This document shows positions 19,001 through 26,716 of a stretch of 64,000 bases of DNA, one piece after another (within the stretch, counting starts at the first letter, position 1; the number at the start of each line of letters is the position of its first letter). A program made the translations under genes and the position numbers. The notes under the pieces are model-generated. The model searched no databases. It had not been told where the DNA came from and saw nothing but the letters and a program-made list of their open reading frames with translations. Source of the DNA: UBA1309 sp047605645 (GTDB lineage: Bacteria; Bacteroidota; Bacteroidia; Bacteroidales; Dysgonomonadaceae); assembly GCA_047605645.1 (NCBI GenBank), contig JASGFJ010000024.1:1-64000 (forward strand), in the 5' to 3' direction.

Positions 19001-19249
19001 TGGAAAACGCTTGAAATTGGATACAATATTCCCAAGAATGTTTCGAAGAAAGTAGGAGTGAGTTCTATCCGGATTTATGGAAGTGGTCAAAATTTATTGA
19101 CTTTTAGTGATCTAAGCGATTATCAGGTGGATCCCGAGAGTTCTCGAGTTTCTTCAGCCGGCTCAACCACAGCCGGCAATACGATGGGTCCCATCGATAC
19201 TTATCCACAACAACGAATCTATAATTTCGGATGTCAAATCGTATTTTAA
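16064..19249 (+). CDS. SusC-like TonB-dependent outer-membrane receptor (pair 2)
   Basis: A 1061-residue SusC-family transporter with complete architecture: signal peptide (ending VSAQ), carboxypeptidase-D-regulatory-like domain (about 25-100, ITIKGVV...PLIGVSV), a TonB-box-like stretch GEVEVVTMGFG, plug (FIRGVATY, ILIDDVES, ISVLKDAGSTAIFGVKGANGVILVTT), and a beta-barrel ending in IVF. It is more typical than the first SusC. It starts 9 bp after the first SusD, so the two pairs are probably co-transcribed. Two pairs in one locus suggest two related oligosaccharides or ligand sizes. Confidence 0.95.
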   Translation: MRNMKNIVIFIMLMLLTVGVSAQITIKGVVTTTTQEPLIGVSVTELGNPTNSAMTGLTGSFTLKVQNNKSKIIVTYIGFTSQTIPVSPSMKIVMAEADNILGEVEVVTMGFGTKSRISNVAAISQTSGAVIRQSPAVTLQSAMAGRLPGLFQVQGSGQPGSDGGEVFIRGVATYANKASTSPLILIDDVESSMSTFSALSPNEVESISVLKDAGSTAIFGVKGANGVILVTTRRGNKGPAKITFRADVGLQQPTYKNKFLNSYESLKLLKEMYTNDEDYSTINANERLFSDEALEHFRLGDKPYEYPNVDWYKLMFRDLSLQQKYSMDIQGGTDKVNYFISLGYVDQGGIFKTIEKTAGDFNNNYYLRRYNLRSNFDFKITKDFLLKINANAILSEINEPNLPTPGESGDYSIFRRILGGKNTPWNFPAYNPDGSFGGYTGNTVNPLALLAQGGYNRKFDNNVNGNITGEYNLDAITKGLKTRGVLALTNTWGFKRSLTRSNFLTYQYYADTNQYVPITYGSLDQIWALPQMTSKSTDISPFLKINSRIDLIYNRKFGGHSFGGLVLGNWYTSRTGKDTPENTISLSSRLSYDYNSRYIVELSGAYNGSDRFAKNNRFDFFPAVSLGWNLAEEPYLKATAERFRVDMFKLRGSYGVSGSDDIGDVYGYLETYEPSLNYFFGENPNKVNDMVLKSIANPNVRWETEKKFNIGFDMRMFNNRLGATLDYFYNKREDILSTRNSIVYYAGYLPSVLPKMNIGKTTNQGFDGEVFWSDKVNKFSYSLKGTFGYSKNKIVDMDEAPSEYLLSMQTGRPIGAIFGYIADGFYNTQDEINNGAYEALRSVKIGDVRYKDISGPNGVPDGIIDEYDRKEIGNSRPNFNYGLSVGFSYKNIDFSTLFQGATGAYLSCEQMLRIGSTLGRPMPLHQKRWTHYDSSGSKVTDAAQLAEMNKNAKFPILSDANGHNQAGSTFWLRSASYLRWKTLEIGYNIPKNVSKKVGVSSIRIYGSGQNLLTFSDLSDYQVDPESSRVSSAGSTTAGNTMGPIDTYPQQRIYNFGCQIVF

Positions 19250-19260
19250 AAGGAAAGAAT

Positions 19261-21036
19261 ATGAAAAAGATAATATATTTTATAGGAATTGTGTTCCTGA
19301 CTTTTGCTTGTAAGGAAACATCAGAAGGGTTTCTGGATGCAGTAGGGCAAACGGCTCCCGATGTAGAAGGAGTGTTCGCTGACAGTCTTTACACGGTTCA
19401 GTTTCATACAGCTTTGTATCAGCAGTTGGGACGATGTGTGTCGGCACCGCATAGCGCTTCCAGTATGATCCAGGATTTTAAAGATTGCGAACAGGCAACC
19501 GATAACAGCCGCCATGCCTATTTTAATAAATCGGAATATACCTCAGCTTATGCAAAAGGGGATTTTACTCAAAATGGAATAAATGCCAATTTTAAACATT
19601 TCCTTACTACCTGGCAGGAAATGTACCAAAGTATTCAACGCTGCAATACCTTTCTGAAATACTACCAAAAGGCGCCCTTATCCGATGCAAAAAAGGAAAG
19701 TTTAGCCGGAGAAGCTCGCTTCTTGAGAGCATTCTACTATTTTCATTTGCTGCGGAACTATGGCGGAATTCCTTTATTGGGTGATAAAATCTTAGATCCA
19801 TTTATAAATGAATATATTCCAAGAGGAACCTTCGAAGATTGTGTTCATTATATTGGCGATGAACTCAAAGAGGCCGTTAATTTCCTTCCTGCCGAACAAA
19901 ATGGAATCGATTATGGACGCCCTACAAAGGGCAGTGCTTTAGGTATTCTGGCTAAACTCTATCAGTTGGCGGCCAGCCCATTGCACAACGGAGGCAATGT
20001 CGGAACCGGAGATAACCGTCCTTTGGTAGGCTATGAAGATTATCAGGAATCGCGTTGGCAGAAGGTCGTGGATGCCTGTGAACAATTGATTGCCTTGAAT
20101 CAGTATGAATTAGTTGAGGACAATGCAACCAGAGCAGGATATGGATTTTATCTCGCCACCACAAAACGAGTCTCAAAAGAACGAATCTGGTTCTGGTTGA
20201 CTACAAATGCTTATACCTATCCCAATAAACACCTTCTGCCTCCTACACGTGGAGGAAGTACAAGAGCCTATCCTTATCATGAATTGACGGAAGCTTTCCC
20301 TATGATTGACGGAAAGTCAATTTCGGAAAGTCCGTTGTATAATCAGGATAGTCCTTATGACAATCGCGATCCTCGTTTTGGATATACTATTCTTTATAAT
20401 GGTTCTACCTGGATTAAAACGTTGAATGGGACAAAAGAACCGGTCTATACTTACCTGCAGACATCGACTGATAAAAATCAGGATGCTGTTTATGTGGGAA
20501 CTCCAACAGGGTATTTCTTTAGAAAGAGTTGCAAAGAAGAATATTTGGGAGGAACTACAAATTCTGAGGCCAACGGACAAAGCTTTATCCGGTATGCAGA
20601 CATCTTATTGACTTATGCCGAAGCACTGACGGAGCTGAATGTGAATGCAAACCGTACAATTATTGAAGAGCAACTGTTTAAAGTTCGGAAAAGAGCAGGT
20701 ATTCAACCTGGCGATGATAACCGCTATGGTGTCGCTGAGAATCTCAATAAGGATAAAATGATTGAACTTATCCTGAATGAAAGGCGAATCGAATTTGTAA
20801 ATGAATGCGGAAACTGGTTTTATGATTTGAAACGTCGCAAACTATTTGAAAAACTGAATGGACAATGGACCAGTGCAGCTGTCTGGACTAAATCAGGAGA
20901 TAATATCTATACTTGGTCTGTACAACCCATTGAACAACATTTCTTTGATACTCCAAGGATGTATTTTAACGCGATACCTCAAAAAGAGATTAATTCTTCG
21001 GCGAATACCCTGATTCAAAATCCGGGCTGGAAATAA
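19261..21036 (+). CDS. SusD-like surface glycan-binding lipoprotein (pair 2)
   Basis: A RagB/SusD-family lipoprotein of about 591 residues with lipobox LTFAC (Cys17) when started at the ATG at 19261. An upstream in-frame ATG at 19231 lies inside the preceding SusC gene and would bury the signal, so it is rejected. The SusD signatures are GEARFLRAFYYFHLLRNYGGIPL and LNERRIEFVNECGNWFYDLKRRK. It is the partner lid of the SusC at 16064. AAAGGAAAGAAT upstream is a plausible ribosome-binding region. Confidence 0.95.
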   Translation: MKKIIYFIGIVFLTFACKETSEGFLDAVGQTAPDVEGVFADSLYTVQFHTALYQQLGRCVSAPHSASSMIQDFKDCEQATDNSRHAYFNKSEYTSAYAKGDFTQNGINANFKHFLTTWQEMYQSIQRCNTFLKYYQKAPLSDAKKESLAGEARFLRAFYYFHLLRNYGGIPLLGDKILDPFINEYIPRGTFEDCVHYIGDELKEAVNFLPAEQNGIDYGRPTKGSALGILAKLYQLAASPLHNGGNVGTGDNRPLVGYEDYQESRWQKVVDACEQLIALNQYELVEDNATRAGYGFYLATTKRVSKERIWFWLTTNAYTYPNKHLLPPTRGGSTRAYPYHELTEAFPMIDGKSISESPLYNQDSPYDNRDPRFGYTILYNGSTWIKTLNGTKEPVYTYLQTSTDKNQDAVYVGTPTGYFFRKSCKEEYLGGTTNSEANGQSFIRYADILLTYAEALTELNVNANRTIIEEQLFKVRKRAGIQPGDDNRYGVAENLNKDKMIELILNERRIEFVNECGNWFYDLKRRKLFEKLNGQWTSAAVWTKSGDNIYTWSVQPIEQHFFDTPRMYFNAIPQKEINSSANTLIQNPGWK

Positions 21037-21053
21037 TTTAAATGGAAATAGTG

Positions 21054-22529
21054 ATGAAAAGAATATATAATATTTTATGTGTGGTATGGGTCATATCTGT
21101 GAGTGCTATCATATTGAGCAGTTGTAATGACTACGATCTGAAAGTTGATAACTCATTTTATGACAATGTGAAAATTGCTGTTGAAGGAACCAAGAATGAT
21201 ACATTGTATATGAATCTTGTTAATCAACAGCAGATTACCCTTGAAGTAGATCCGGAAGATCTGGTATTTGACATGCGGGCATTCACGTATACTTTGTCTG
21301 ATACTACAGTTGTCAAAATAGATGCATCCGGAAATATTGTCCCTCTAAAAGTAGGAACAACAGAATTGACCCTCGTATTTCGTGCCAACAACAAATTGAG
21401 AACTTCTTGTAAAATAGATATCTGGCGAGATCTTGTTTATATTACACGTGTTATTGCACCGGATATCTCTATTAAGCTTACCGGAGGAGATTATGATCTT
21501 AAATCGAATGTGACTGTTGTTCCTTCCAATGCCGATAATCAGGTCCTTGCTTATGAATCTTTGACTCCGGGTATTCTGTCTGTCGATGCCAATGGTATTA
21601 TTACTCCTCTGGCGGAAGGGCAGGGACAAGTGAAAATAACATCAACGGATGGAACGAATATTTCAGCTGTATGTAATGTCAATGTGGTACCGTCGGTCAA
21701 AGTGGCTGAGGTACAGATTCCTGCAAAATTGGATGGTGCTACGATGGGAGTTGGTCAAATTATCGATTTACCAAGTGTTGTTACTGTATTGCCTGCAAAT
21801 GCAGATGAATTGACCTTAACTTATTCCGTTATTTCCGGTTCGAATGTGGTGTCTGTCGATACCAACGGAAAATTGACCGCACTAGCTGTCGGAACAGCAA
21901 CAGTGCACATGGAAACAAAAGATGGAACAGGTATAGCTCATGATGTGAATCTGGTAGTGACAAACACAACTCTTTTCCAACGCGCTACCTGGGGAATTTC
22001 CACTATCACCGATACGAATTATGGAAATGCAACAGATGGTGCGACGGGGCTTCCTGAACATCTAATCGATAGCTCAACCACGACTTATCTGGCATTAGTG
22101 AAACCGGGTAAATCCTATGGTGCGGTGGGCATGCAGTCTAAGACGTTCCTTCCTGCATTTGTCATTGATATGAAGTATCCGCAAACATTTAATTATTTCA
22201 CATGGCAACACCGAAGCAGTAACAATGCGAATTATTTGCGTGTATTTGCGGTAAATGTATATGGTAGCAATGATAATGAAAATTATACACAGCTAAATCT
22301 CGGAGGATATATTTGGATCCCGAATACAGCAGGCTATGTTGGATCTTCCTCCAAAAAGGATGAAGAAACATATAATCTGGAACTTCCTCAATCTACTTAT
22401 CGCTATGTGAAAGTTGAATTGGCTGTCTGGAGTGATGTTTATAACAGTACGAATCCGGATTATCCGGGTACCGGTGCGACGACCGGTTCGACCATGCAAA
22501 TGGCTGAATTCGGATTAGGAAATAAATAA
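21054..22529 (+). CDS. Surface glycan-binding lipoprotein: BIG2 Ig-like repeats plus discoidin-like domain
   Basis: A 491-residue lipoprotein (lipobox LSSC, Cys24) in the SusE/SusF position after SusD. Three bacterial Ig-like BIG2 repeats (about 35-120, 121-215 and 216-306) form a stalk with typical SVDANGIITPLAEG and SVDTNGKLTALAVG turns. A C-terminal F5/8 type C (discoidin-like) domain (about 308-491) follows, sharing KPGKSYG, VIDMKYPQTFNY and TYRYVKVELAVW with domains in three downstream proteins. It probably captures the glycan or glycoprotein at the cell surface for the SusC/D pairs. An ATG at 21042 is in frame, but the lipoprotein signal is cleaner from 21054. A terminator follows. Confidence 0.85.
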   Translation: MKRIYNILCVVWVISVSAIILSSCNDYDLKVDNSFYDNVKIAVEGTKNDTLYMNLVNQQQITLEVDPEDLVFDMRAFTYTLSDTTVVKIDASGNIVPLKVGTTELTLVFRANNKLRTSCKIDIWRDLVYITRVIAPDISIKLTGGDYDLKSNVTVVPSNADNQVLAYESLTPGILSVDANGIITPLAEGQGQVKITSTDGTNISAVCNVNVVPSVKVAEVQIPAKLDGATMGVGQIIDLPSVVTVLPANADELTLTYSVISGSNVVSVDTNGKLTALAVGTATVHMETKDGTGIAHDVNLVVTNTTLFQRATWGISTITDTNYGNATDGATGLPEHLIDSSTTTYLALVKPGKSYGAVGMQSKTFLPAFVIDMKYPQTFNYFTWQHRSSNNANYLRVFAVNVYGSNDNENYTQLNLGGYIWIPNTAGYVGSSSKKDEETYNLELPQSTYRYVKVELAVWSDVYNSTNPDYPGTGATTGSTMQMAEFGLGNK

Positions 22530-22555
22530 ATTCTCCTTCTTCTCTAGATTAGATA

Positions 22556-22588
22556 AAGACTACGGGGTGGTTAAATACCCGTAGTCTT
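22556..22588 (+). terminator. Intra-locus terminator/attenuator after the surface-binding gene
   Basis: A perfect 11-bp inverted repeat AAGACTACGGG (22556-22566) / CCCGTAGTCTT (22578-22588), followed by GTTT rather than a long T run. It sits between the transport/binding genes and the secreted enzymes, so it could lower expression of the latter or mark the end of the core operon. Confidence 0.6.
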
Positions 22589-22639
22589 GTTTGACAGTTT
22601 AGAACTATAACCCTTTTATTCAATCAAAAACAAAACACA

Positions 22640-25093
22640 ATGAAAAAACTTTTACTCCTTTTTTTCCTGATCGGAGTTGTCGCAAAAGCACAAATTACAA
22701 CTCCTTATCCCAATACGATTGTCTTAAAACAGATTAACGGAGCTGAAAAAGAACGCCTTCGTCTCTGCCAGGGACATAAGAAATACGACAGGCAACCCAC
22801 CGGATTCTATGTAGAGGCAGGCAAAAAACTAAAAGTGAATGTCGAAATACAAACCCCTGCAGACAACAATACAATGCCGATACTGATTGTAGGAACTATG
22901 GGATTTAATGTAGACAACAGAAATACCGGGACACAGTATACTTTAACAAGCGGAACAAATGAAATTACCCCGACCGTTTCGGGCTTGATTTGGCTGAGTT
23001 TTACGACAAATGCCGCCGCTGAACCGAAAGGAGTTGCCCGGATCACATTTGCTGATGACAGTGAACAGGTTCGTGCTCCCATGTATGTGTATGGAGTTAC
23101 CACTGACAGCGAAATGAATACAATGTTGGATACTTATAAGACTCCGGATGTGCTCTTTTACTCTGATTACGCAGTGGTGGTCGCAACAAGAGAAGCGGCG
23201 AGAACATACTACGGGGTGAAGAGAGAAGAGTGGTTGAATGCTATTCATACCCTTTTGGCGCTCGAAGATAAGGTCAGCGGGCTGAACAACAACGATGAAA
23301 ATCCGTTGCACCATCGCCTTAAATCCGGTGAAATAAGGCACTTGCTGGTGCAGAATAGCTCTGCGAGTCCTCATGCTAATTCTGCCGGATACACCGGCTA
23401 TCCCAGTGGAAGTATCTCACGATACCTGACCACTTTGGGGACCTCCTCCAACAACAGTTGGATGCTCGGACACGAACTGGGGCATCAACATCAGCAACCG
23501 GCATGGACAATTAATCAGGCAGGCGAATCCACCGTTAATATCTATTCATACGTGGTGGAACGCCATTTTGCGGGTCAATCATACAACCGGACTTCTGCAG
23601 AGCGCTGGCAGACCGCGCAGAATACTTATTTGAAATATCCGTTGACCAAGCGAATATACGATATGAATGATGATACCTTACAAGCCCTGGTCGGGTTTAA
23701 CCGGGACGAGTTACGCTTTATGCCGTGGGAACAGTTACTGCTTCTCTTCGGGGATCAGTTCTATATCAACTTACATCGCGTGACACGTGAAGAAAAAGTG
23801 ACAGGAGGCGAACCGGAGGAAAAACGGGCATATCTGATCTGGAAAGCATCGCAGGTGTCCGGATACGACCTGACGGAATTCTTCAATCAATGGGGAATCA
23901 GAGTCTCCGACGAACCATTGAAAGCTGACCTTCGCGCCCGGATAGCCAATGCTTTGGCTAAAGGAACGATTGTTCCCTTGCCTTACGATGTGGAAACCTG
24001 TTTGAAAATTACCGGACAAAACCGACCCGCTTGGGCTCCGCTGCCCTTGAAAGGGATTACAACCTCCGCTCCTGAGAATACATCTGTTTTTCTGGATCGT
24101 TCCCATTGGAAGATTGCTGCCAGCTATCAGGGGATTTCCGATAATGCCGTAGGAGGTACTGCCCCGGAGTTTATGATTGATGGAAACTCCGCGACCAGCT
24201 TTGTCTTTGTGAAACCCGGAAAAACATACGGCGGACTGACGGTGGATGAAAATGATGTCCCGTCTTTTACTGTCGATATGAAAACTCCTCATTCATTTAA
24301 TTGTGTCAGTTATACCCATCGGACAGGAAATAAAACGGAATGGTTAAGAACCCGGCAACTCTCTGTTTACGGATCCAACGACAGTATCTCTTTTACTCCG
24401 TTGCTAGAACATTACGCGGTAGATTATACGAAAAATGCCAATGAATTACTTCTGAGTTTCAATGAAGCGACATACCGTTATGTACAGGTCGTTATTGAAG
24501 ACTGGAACAAGGAAAGTGGTTCTACAATCCAGGTACAGGAATTTAATGTTGGAACCTATATTCCTGCAGAAATACTGCCCGATCCTCAACCGTTGAAATT
24601 CAATGTGGACGTGAAAGTTTCCGCTGACATTGTTTCCAGCCAGGAAGGGAAAAATTCGGTGAATGAAGATCACGATTTCACCATTGGCTTCTCAATGGTG
24701 CAGTCCGATTTGGAGCCTGTTGTGGTGGTGGAAGGAGACACAATCTCTCCGGCAAAAAATAACGATGGAACGTATAGCTTCACGGTGAAAGCGGTGAATC
24801 ATCTGCAAGTAACTATCTCCGCAAAATCTTCCTCGGGAATAAAAGAACAGATGGATAGGGCACAACTAAGAATATATCCGAATCCCATAAAGGTCGGTCA
24901 GGCTTTTTATCTCAAATCGGAGCAACCTTTGGTAAAAGCGGAAATCTCCGTATTCGATATGGTGGGACAAAAAATAACCGGGAATACATTCTCGGGGAAT
25001 TCTTGGGAGTATGTGTTGAATACTCCAGGCGTTTATCTGCTGCGATTGATTCATGATCAAGCGCTGTATACCACTAAATTGATAGTCGAATAG
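22640..25093 (+). CDS. M60-family zinc metallopeptidase (mucinase-like) with discoidin-like domain and T9SS sorting domain
   Basis: An 817-residue secreted protease. In order: signal peptide (ending AKAQ), N-terminal beta domain (about 20-165), peptidase M60/enhancin-like domain (about 165-455) with zinc motif His278-Glu279-Leu-Gly-His282 and a downstream Glu296 that fits the M60 pattern HExxH-x(8-28)-E, a discoidin-like domain (about 484-645), a linker, and a type A T9SS C-terminal sorting domain (about 743-817, RIYPNP...LIVE). M60 enzymes cut the peptide bond next to O-glycosylated Ser/Thr in mucins. The predicted location is the cell surface or secreted. It follows the hairpin at 22556-22588 and precedes a long non-coding gap. 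Confidence 0.92.
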   Translation: MKKLLLLFFLIGVVAKAQITTPYPNTIVLKQINGAEKERLRLCQGHKKYDRQPTGFYVEAGKKLKVNVEIQTPADNNTMPILIVGTMGFNVDNRNTGTQYTLTSGTNEITPTVSGLIWLSFTTNAAAEPKGVARITFADDSEQVRAPMYVYGVTTDSEMNTMLDTYKTPDVLFYSDYAVVVATREAARTYYGVKREEWLNAIHTLLALEDKVSGLNNNDENPLHHRLKSGEIRHLLVQNSSASPHANSAGYTGYPSGSISRYLTTLGTSSNNSWMLGHELGHQHQQPAWTINQAGESTVNIYSYVVERHFAGQSYNRTSAERWQTAQNTYLKYPLTKRIYDMNDDTLQALVGFNRDELRFMPWEQLLLLFGDQFYINLHRVTREEKVTGGEPEEKRAYLIWKASQVSGYDLTEFFNQWGIRVSDEPLKADLRARIANALAKGTIVPLPYDVETCLKITGQNRPAWAPLPLKGITTSAPENTSVFLDRSHWKIAASYQGISDNAVGGTAPEFMIDGNSATSFVFVKPGKTYGGLTVDENDVPSFTVDMKTPHSFNCVSYTHRTGNKTEWLRTRQLSVYGSNDSISFTPLLEHYAVDYTKNANELLLSFNEATYRYVQVVIEDWNKESGSTIQVQEFNVGTYIPAEILPDPQPLKFNVDVKVSADIVSSQEGKNSVNEDHDFTIGFSMVQSDLEPVVVVEGDTISPAKNNDGTYSFTVKAVNHLQVTISAKSSSGIKEQMDRAQLRIYPNPIKVGQAFYLKSEQPLVKAEISVFDMVGQKITGNTFSGNSWEYVLNTPGVYLLRLIHDQALYTTKLIVE

Positions 25094-25670
25094 GCCATTG
25101 CTTTTTCTACGGCTTGATTTAGACTGTCAGGAGGCATCGAACTTACTTGATTTCTTAATCATTGTTGTGGTTGATGAAATAAAAAATTAGGCTTCATCTC
25201 ATCTGGTTTCCTGATTTTACATCCTTTTCTTTCGGCGATGATAGCTCTCAACCTGCTTTGACTCGCAGGAGGGCAATCGCCGGAAGATAATGGAAAAGCT
25301 TTGGATTCCTTTATTCCGAATCGGCGACCTTGCTCACTGTTGAGAAAGGCGGAGTATTCCGGTTCCGGCTATTGAATTAAATTTTAGAACAGGACGCAGA
25401 AAAGAAGATAATGCTTGCTTATCTGATGCTTGAATGTGTTCTTCTTCGGTCATGCCGGAAGACAACCGGCCGGTTGCTCTAAGGCATAAGTAGCCTGAGA
25501 ACAAGAACGAAATTTCGGATTTGGGGTTGCCCGCTATTTGTCTGACTTGCTTTAGCCCGAGTAGGTAATACTCTTTGATTGAATAACTAAATTGATAATC
25601 GGGGATTGATGCCCTGATATTATCCATTTCTAACGAACCGAAAAGAATGTTTAATTAAAATCTTATTATT
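25094..25670. other. 577-bp structured non-coding gap within the PUL
   Basis: No convincing gene is present: the 97-codon minus-strand frame has no recognisable domain or signal peptide. The region contains a nested inverted repeat (CGGCGAT 25233-25239 / ATCGCCG 25276-25282, with CCTGC/GCAGG inside) and a perfect 12-bp palindrome AACCGGCCGGTT (25464-25475). It looks like a repeat element or an eroded insertion rather than a simple promoter region. Confidence 0.45.
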
Positions 25671-26510
25671 ATGAAAAAAATTACTTCTATCCTTTTTTGT
25701 ACACTGTTTATGCTAAGCTTTGCTTTGCAGGTGAAAGCTGATGATGCCCCCGTTACCTTTTTTGATAGAACCGGTTGGACCATTGTGACGAATATCACCG
25801 GAGTAAGTGACAATGCAGTGGGTGGTAATGATCCGGTATATATTATTGATGGCAATGATGAGACTTCCTTTGTTTTTGTGAAAAGAGGAAAAACCTACGG
25901 TGGTGTGGAAGCACCGATTAGCGACTCCTATTTTCCTACATTCCGTATTGATATGCAGGAATCTAAGTCATTCAATTTTATGGCTTATGCACACCGGTCA
26001 TTCAAAAATACAAATAAAGTGATTCGTGCGAAGAAATTATCTATTTACGGGTCAGACAACAGTACGGATTCCACAGCCATTGTCAGTGGGCATGAGATTG
26101 ATATAGAAGGGGAAAATCCGAATGTGATTGAATTCACACTTCCTACTTCTGTTCAATATCGTTACATTACGGTGGTTATAGAGGATTATCTTACCACCGG
26201 TGGCAGTACGGTTCAGGTACAGGAGTTCAATGTCGGAGTCAAGAGTGTGAGCAGTATCGAAAAGACAAGCGACAAATCCGGAATACGGGTGTATCCGACG
26301 GTTGTTACTGCCGGAGAACCTTTTACCGTAACCTCCGAAACGGCACTTGCCGGGGCATCGGTGAAGGTGCTAAGCCTCACCGGACAATTGCTGTCGGATG
26401 AAGCTTTCTCCGGAAATGCTTATACCAAAACAATCTCGAATCGAGGCATTTATTTGATACAGACTGTGACCGGCGGAAAAACACATACGTCTAAATTAAT
26501 TGTAAAATAA
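25671..26510 (+). CDS. Discoidin-like domain protein with T9SS sorting domain
   Basis: A 279-residue secreted protein consisting almost only of a signal peptide (ending QVKA), one discoidin-like module (about 30-192; NAVGGNDPVYIIDG, KRGKTYGG, FRIDMQESKSFN, VQVQEFNVG) and a T9SS C-terminal domain (about 203-279; GIRVYPT...SKLIVK). It is closely related to the module in the M60 protein just upstream. No catalytic domain is present, so it is probably a stand-alone surface lectin or adhesin that holds the same glycan or glycoprotein. It is closed by a strong terminator. Confidence 0.85.
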   Translation: MKKITSILFCTLFMLSFALQVKADDAPVTFFDRTGWTIVTNITGVSDNAVGGNDPVYIIDGNDETSFVFVKRGKTYGGVEAPISDSYFPTFRIDMQESKSFNFMAYAHRSFKNTNKVIRAKKLSIYGSDNSTDSTAIVSGHEIDIEGENPNVIEFTLPTSVQYRYITVVIEDYLTTGGSTVQVQEFNVGVKSVSSIEKTSDKSGIRVYPTVVTAGEPFTVTSETALAGASVKVLSLTGQLLSDEAFSGNAYTKTISNRGIYLIQTVTGGKTHTSKLIVK

Positions 26511-26532
26511 TAGTTTCTCATGAGTGATTGAT

Positions 26533-26590
26533 GTCCATGGCTGCTTTGGCTGTTGGCTCGGATGCGAAAGTAGCTGTGGACGTTTTTTTT
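26533..26590 (+). terminator. Intrinsic terminator after the discoidin protein gene
   Basis: A 15-bp stem (26533-26547 with 26567-26581, three G-U pairs) is followed by G and eight T (26583-26590). It is a textbook rho-independent terminator and splits the secreted-enzyme genes into separate transcripts. Confidence 0.8.
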
Positions 26591-26716
26591 GCAAATGTTT
26601 TGATGACAAAGGGCGGATATCCCTGATTGAACGACCGCTGTCGGATGTATCCGGCCTTTTAACGACCGGAATCTTAAATTGTTTTCACCATAGAATAACG
26701 AATACCTCATAAAGTT

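Noticed and set aside
19231..19260. Upstream start for the second SusD gene
   Set aside because: It overlaps the SusC coding end and would place residues before the lipoprotein signal; 19261 is the better start.
25334..25627. 97-codon minus-strand frame in the PUL gap
   Set aside because: No domain, no signal peptide, no promoter; it coincides with repeat-like structured sequence, so it is described as non-coding.
26524..26712. 62-codon frame after the discoidin protein gene
   Set aside because: It covers the intrinsic terminator at 26533-26590 and has no protein features.
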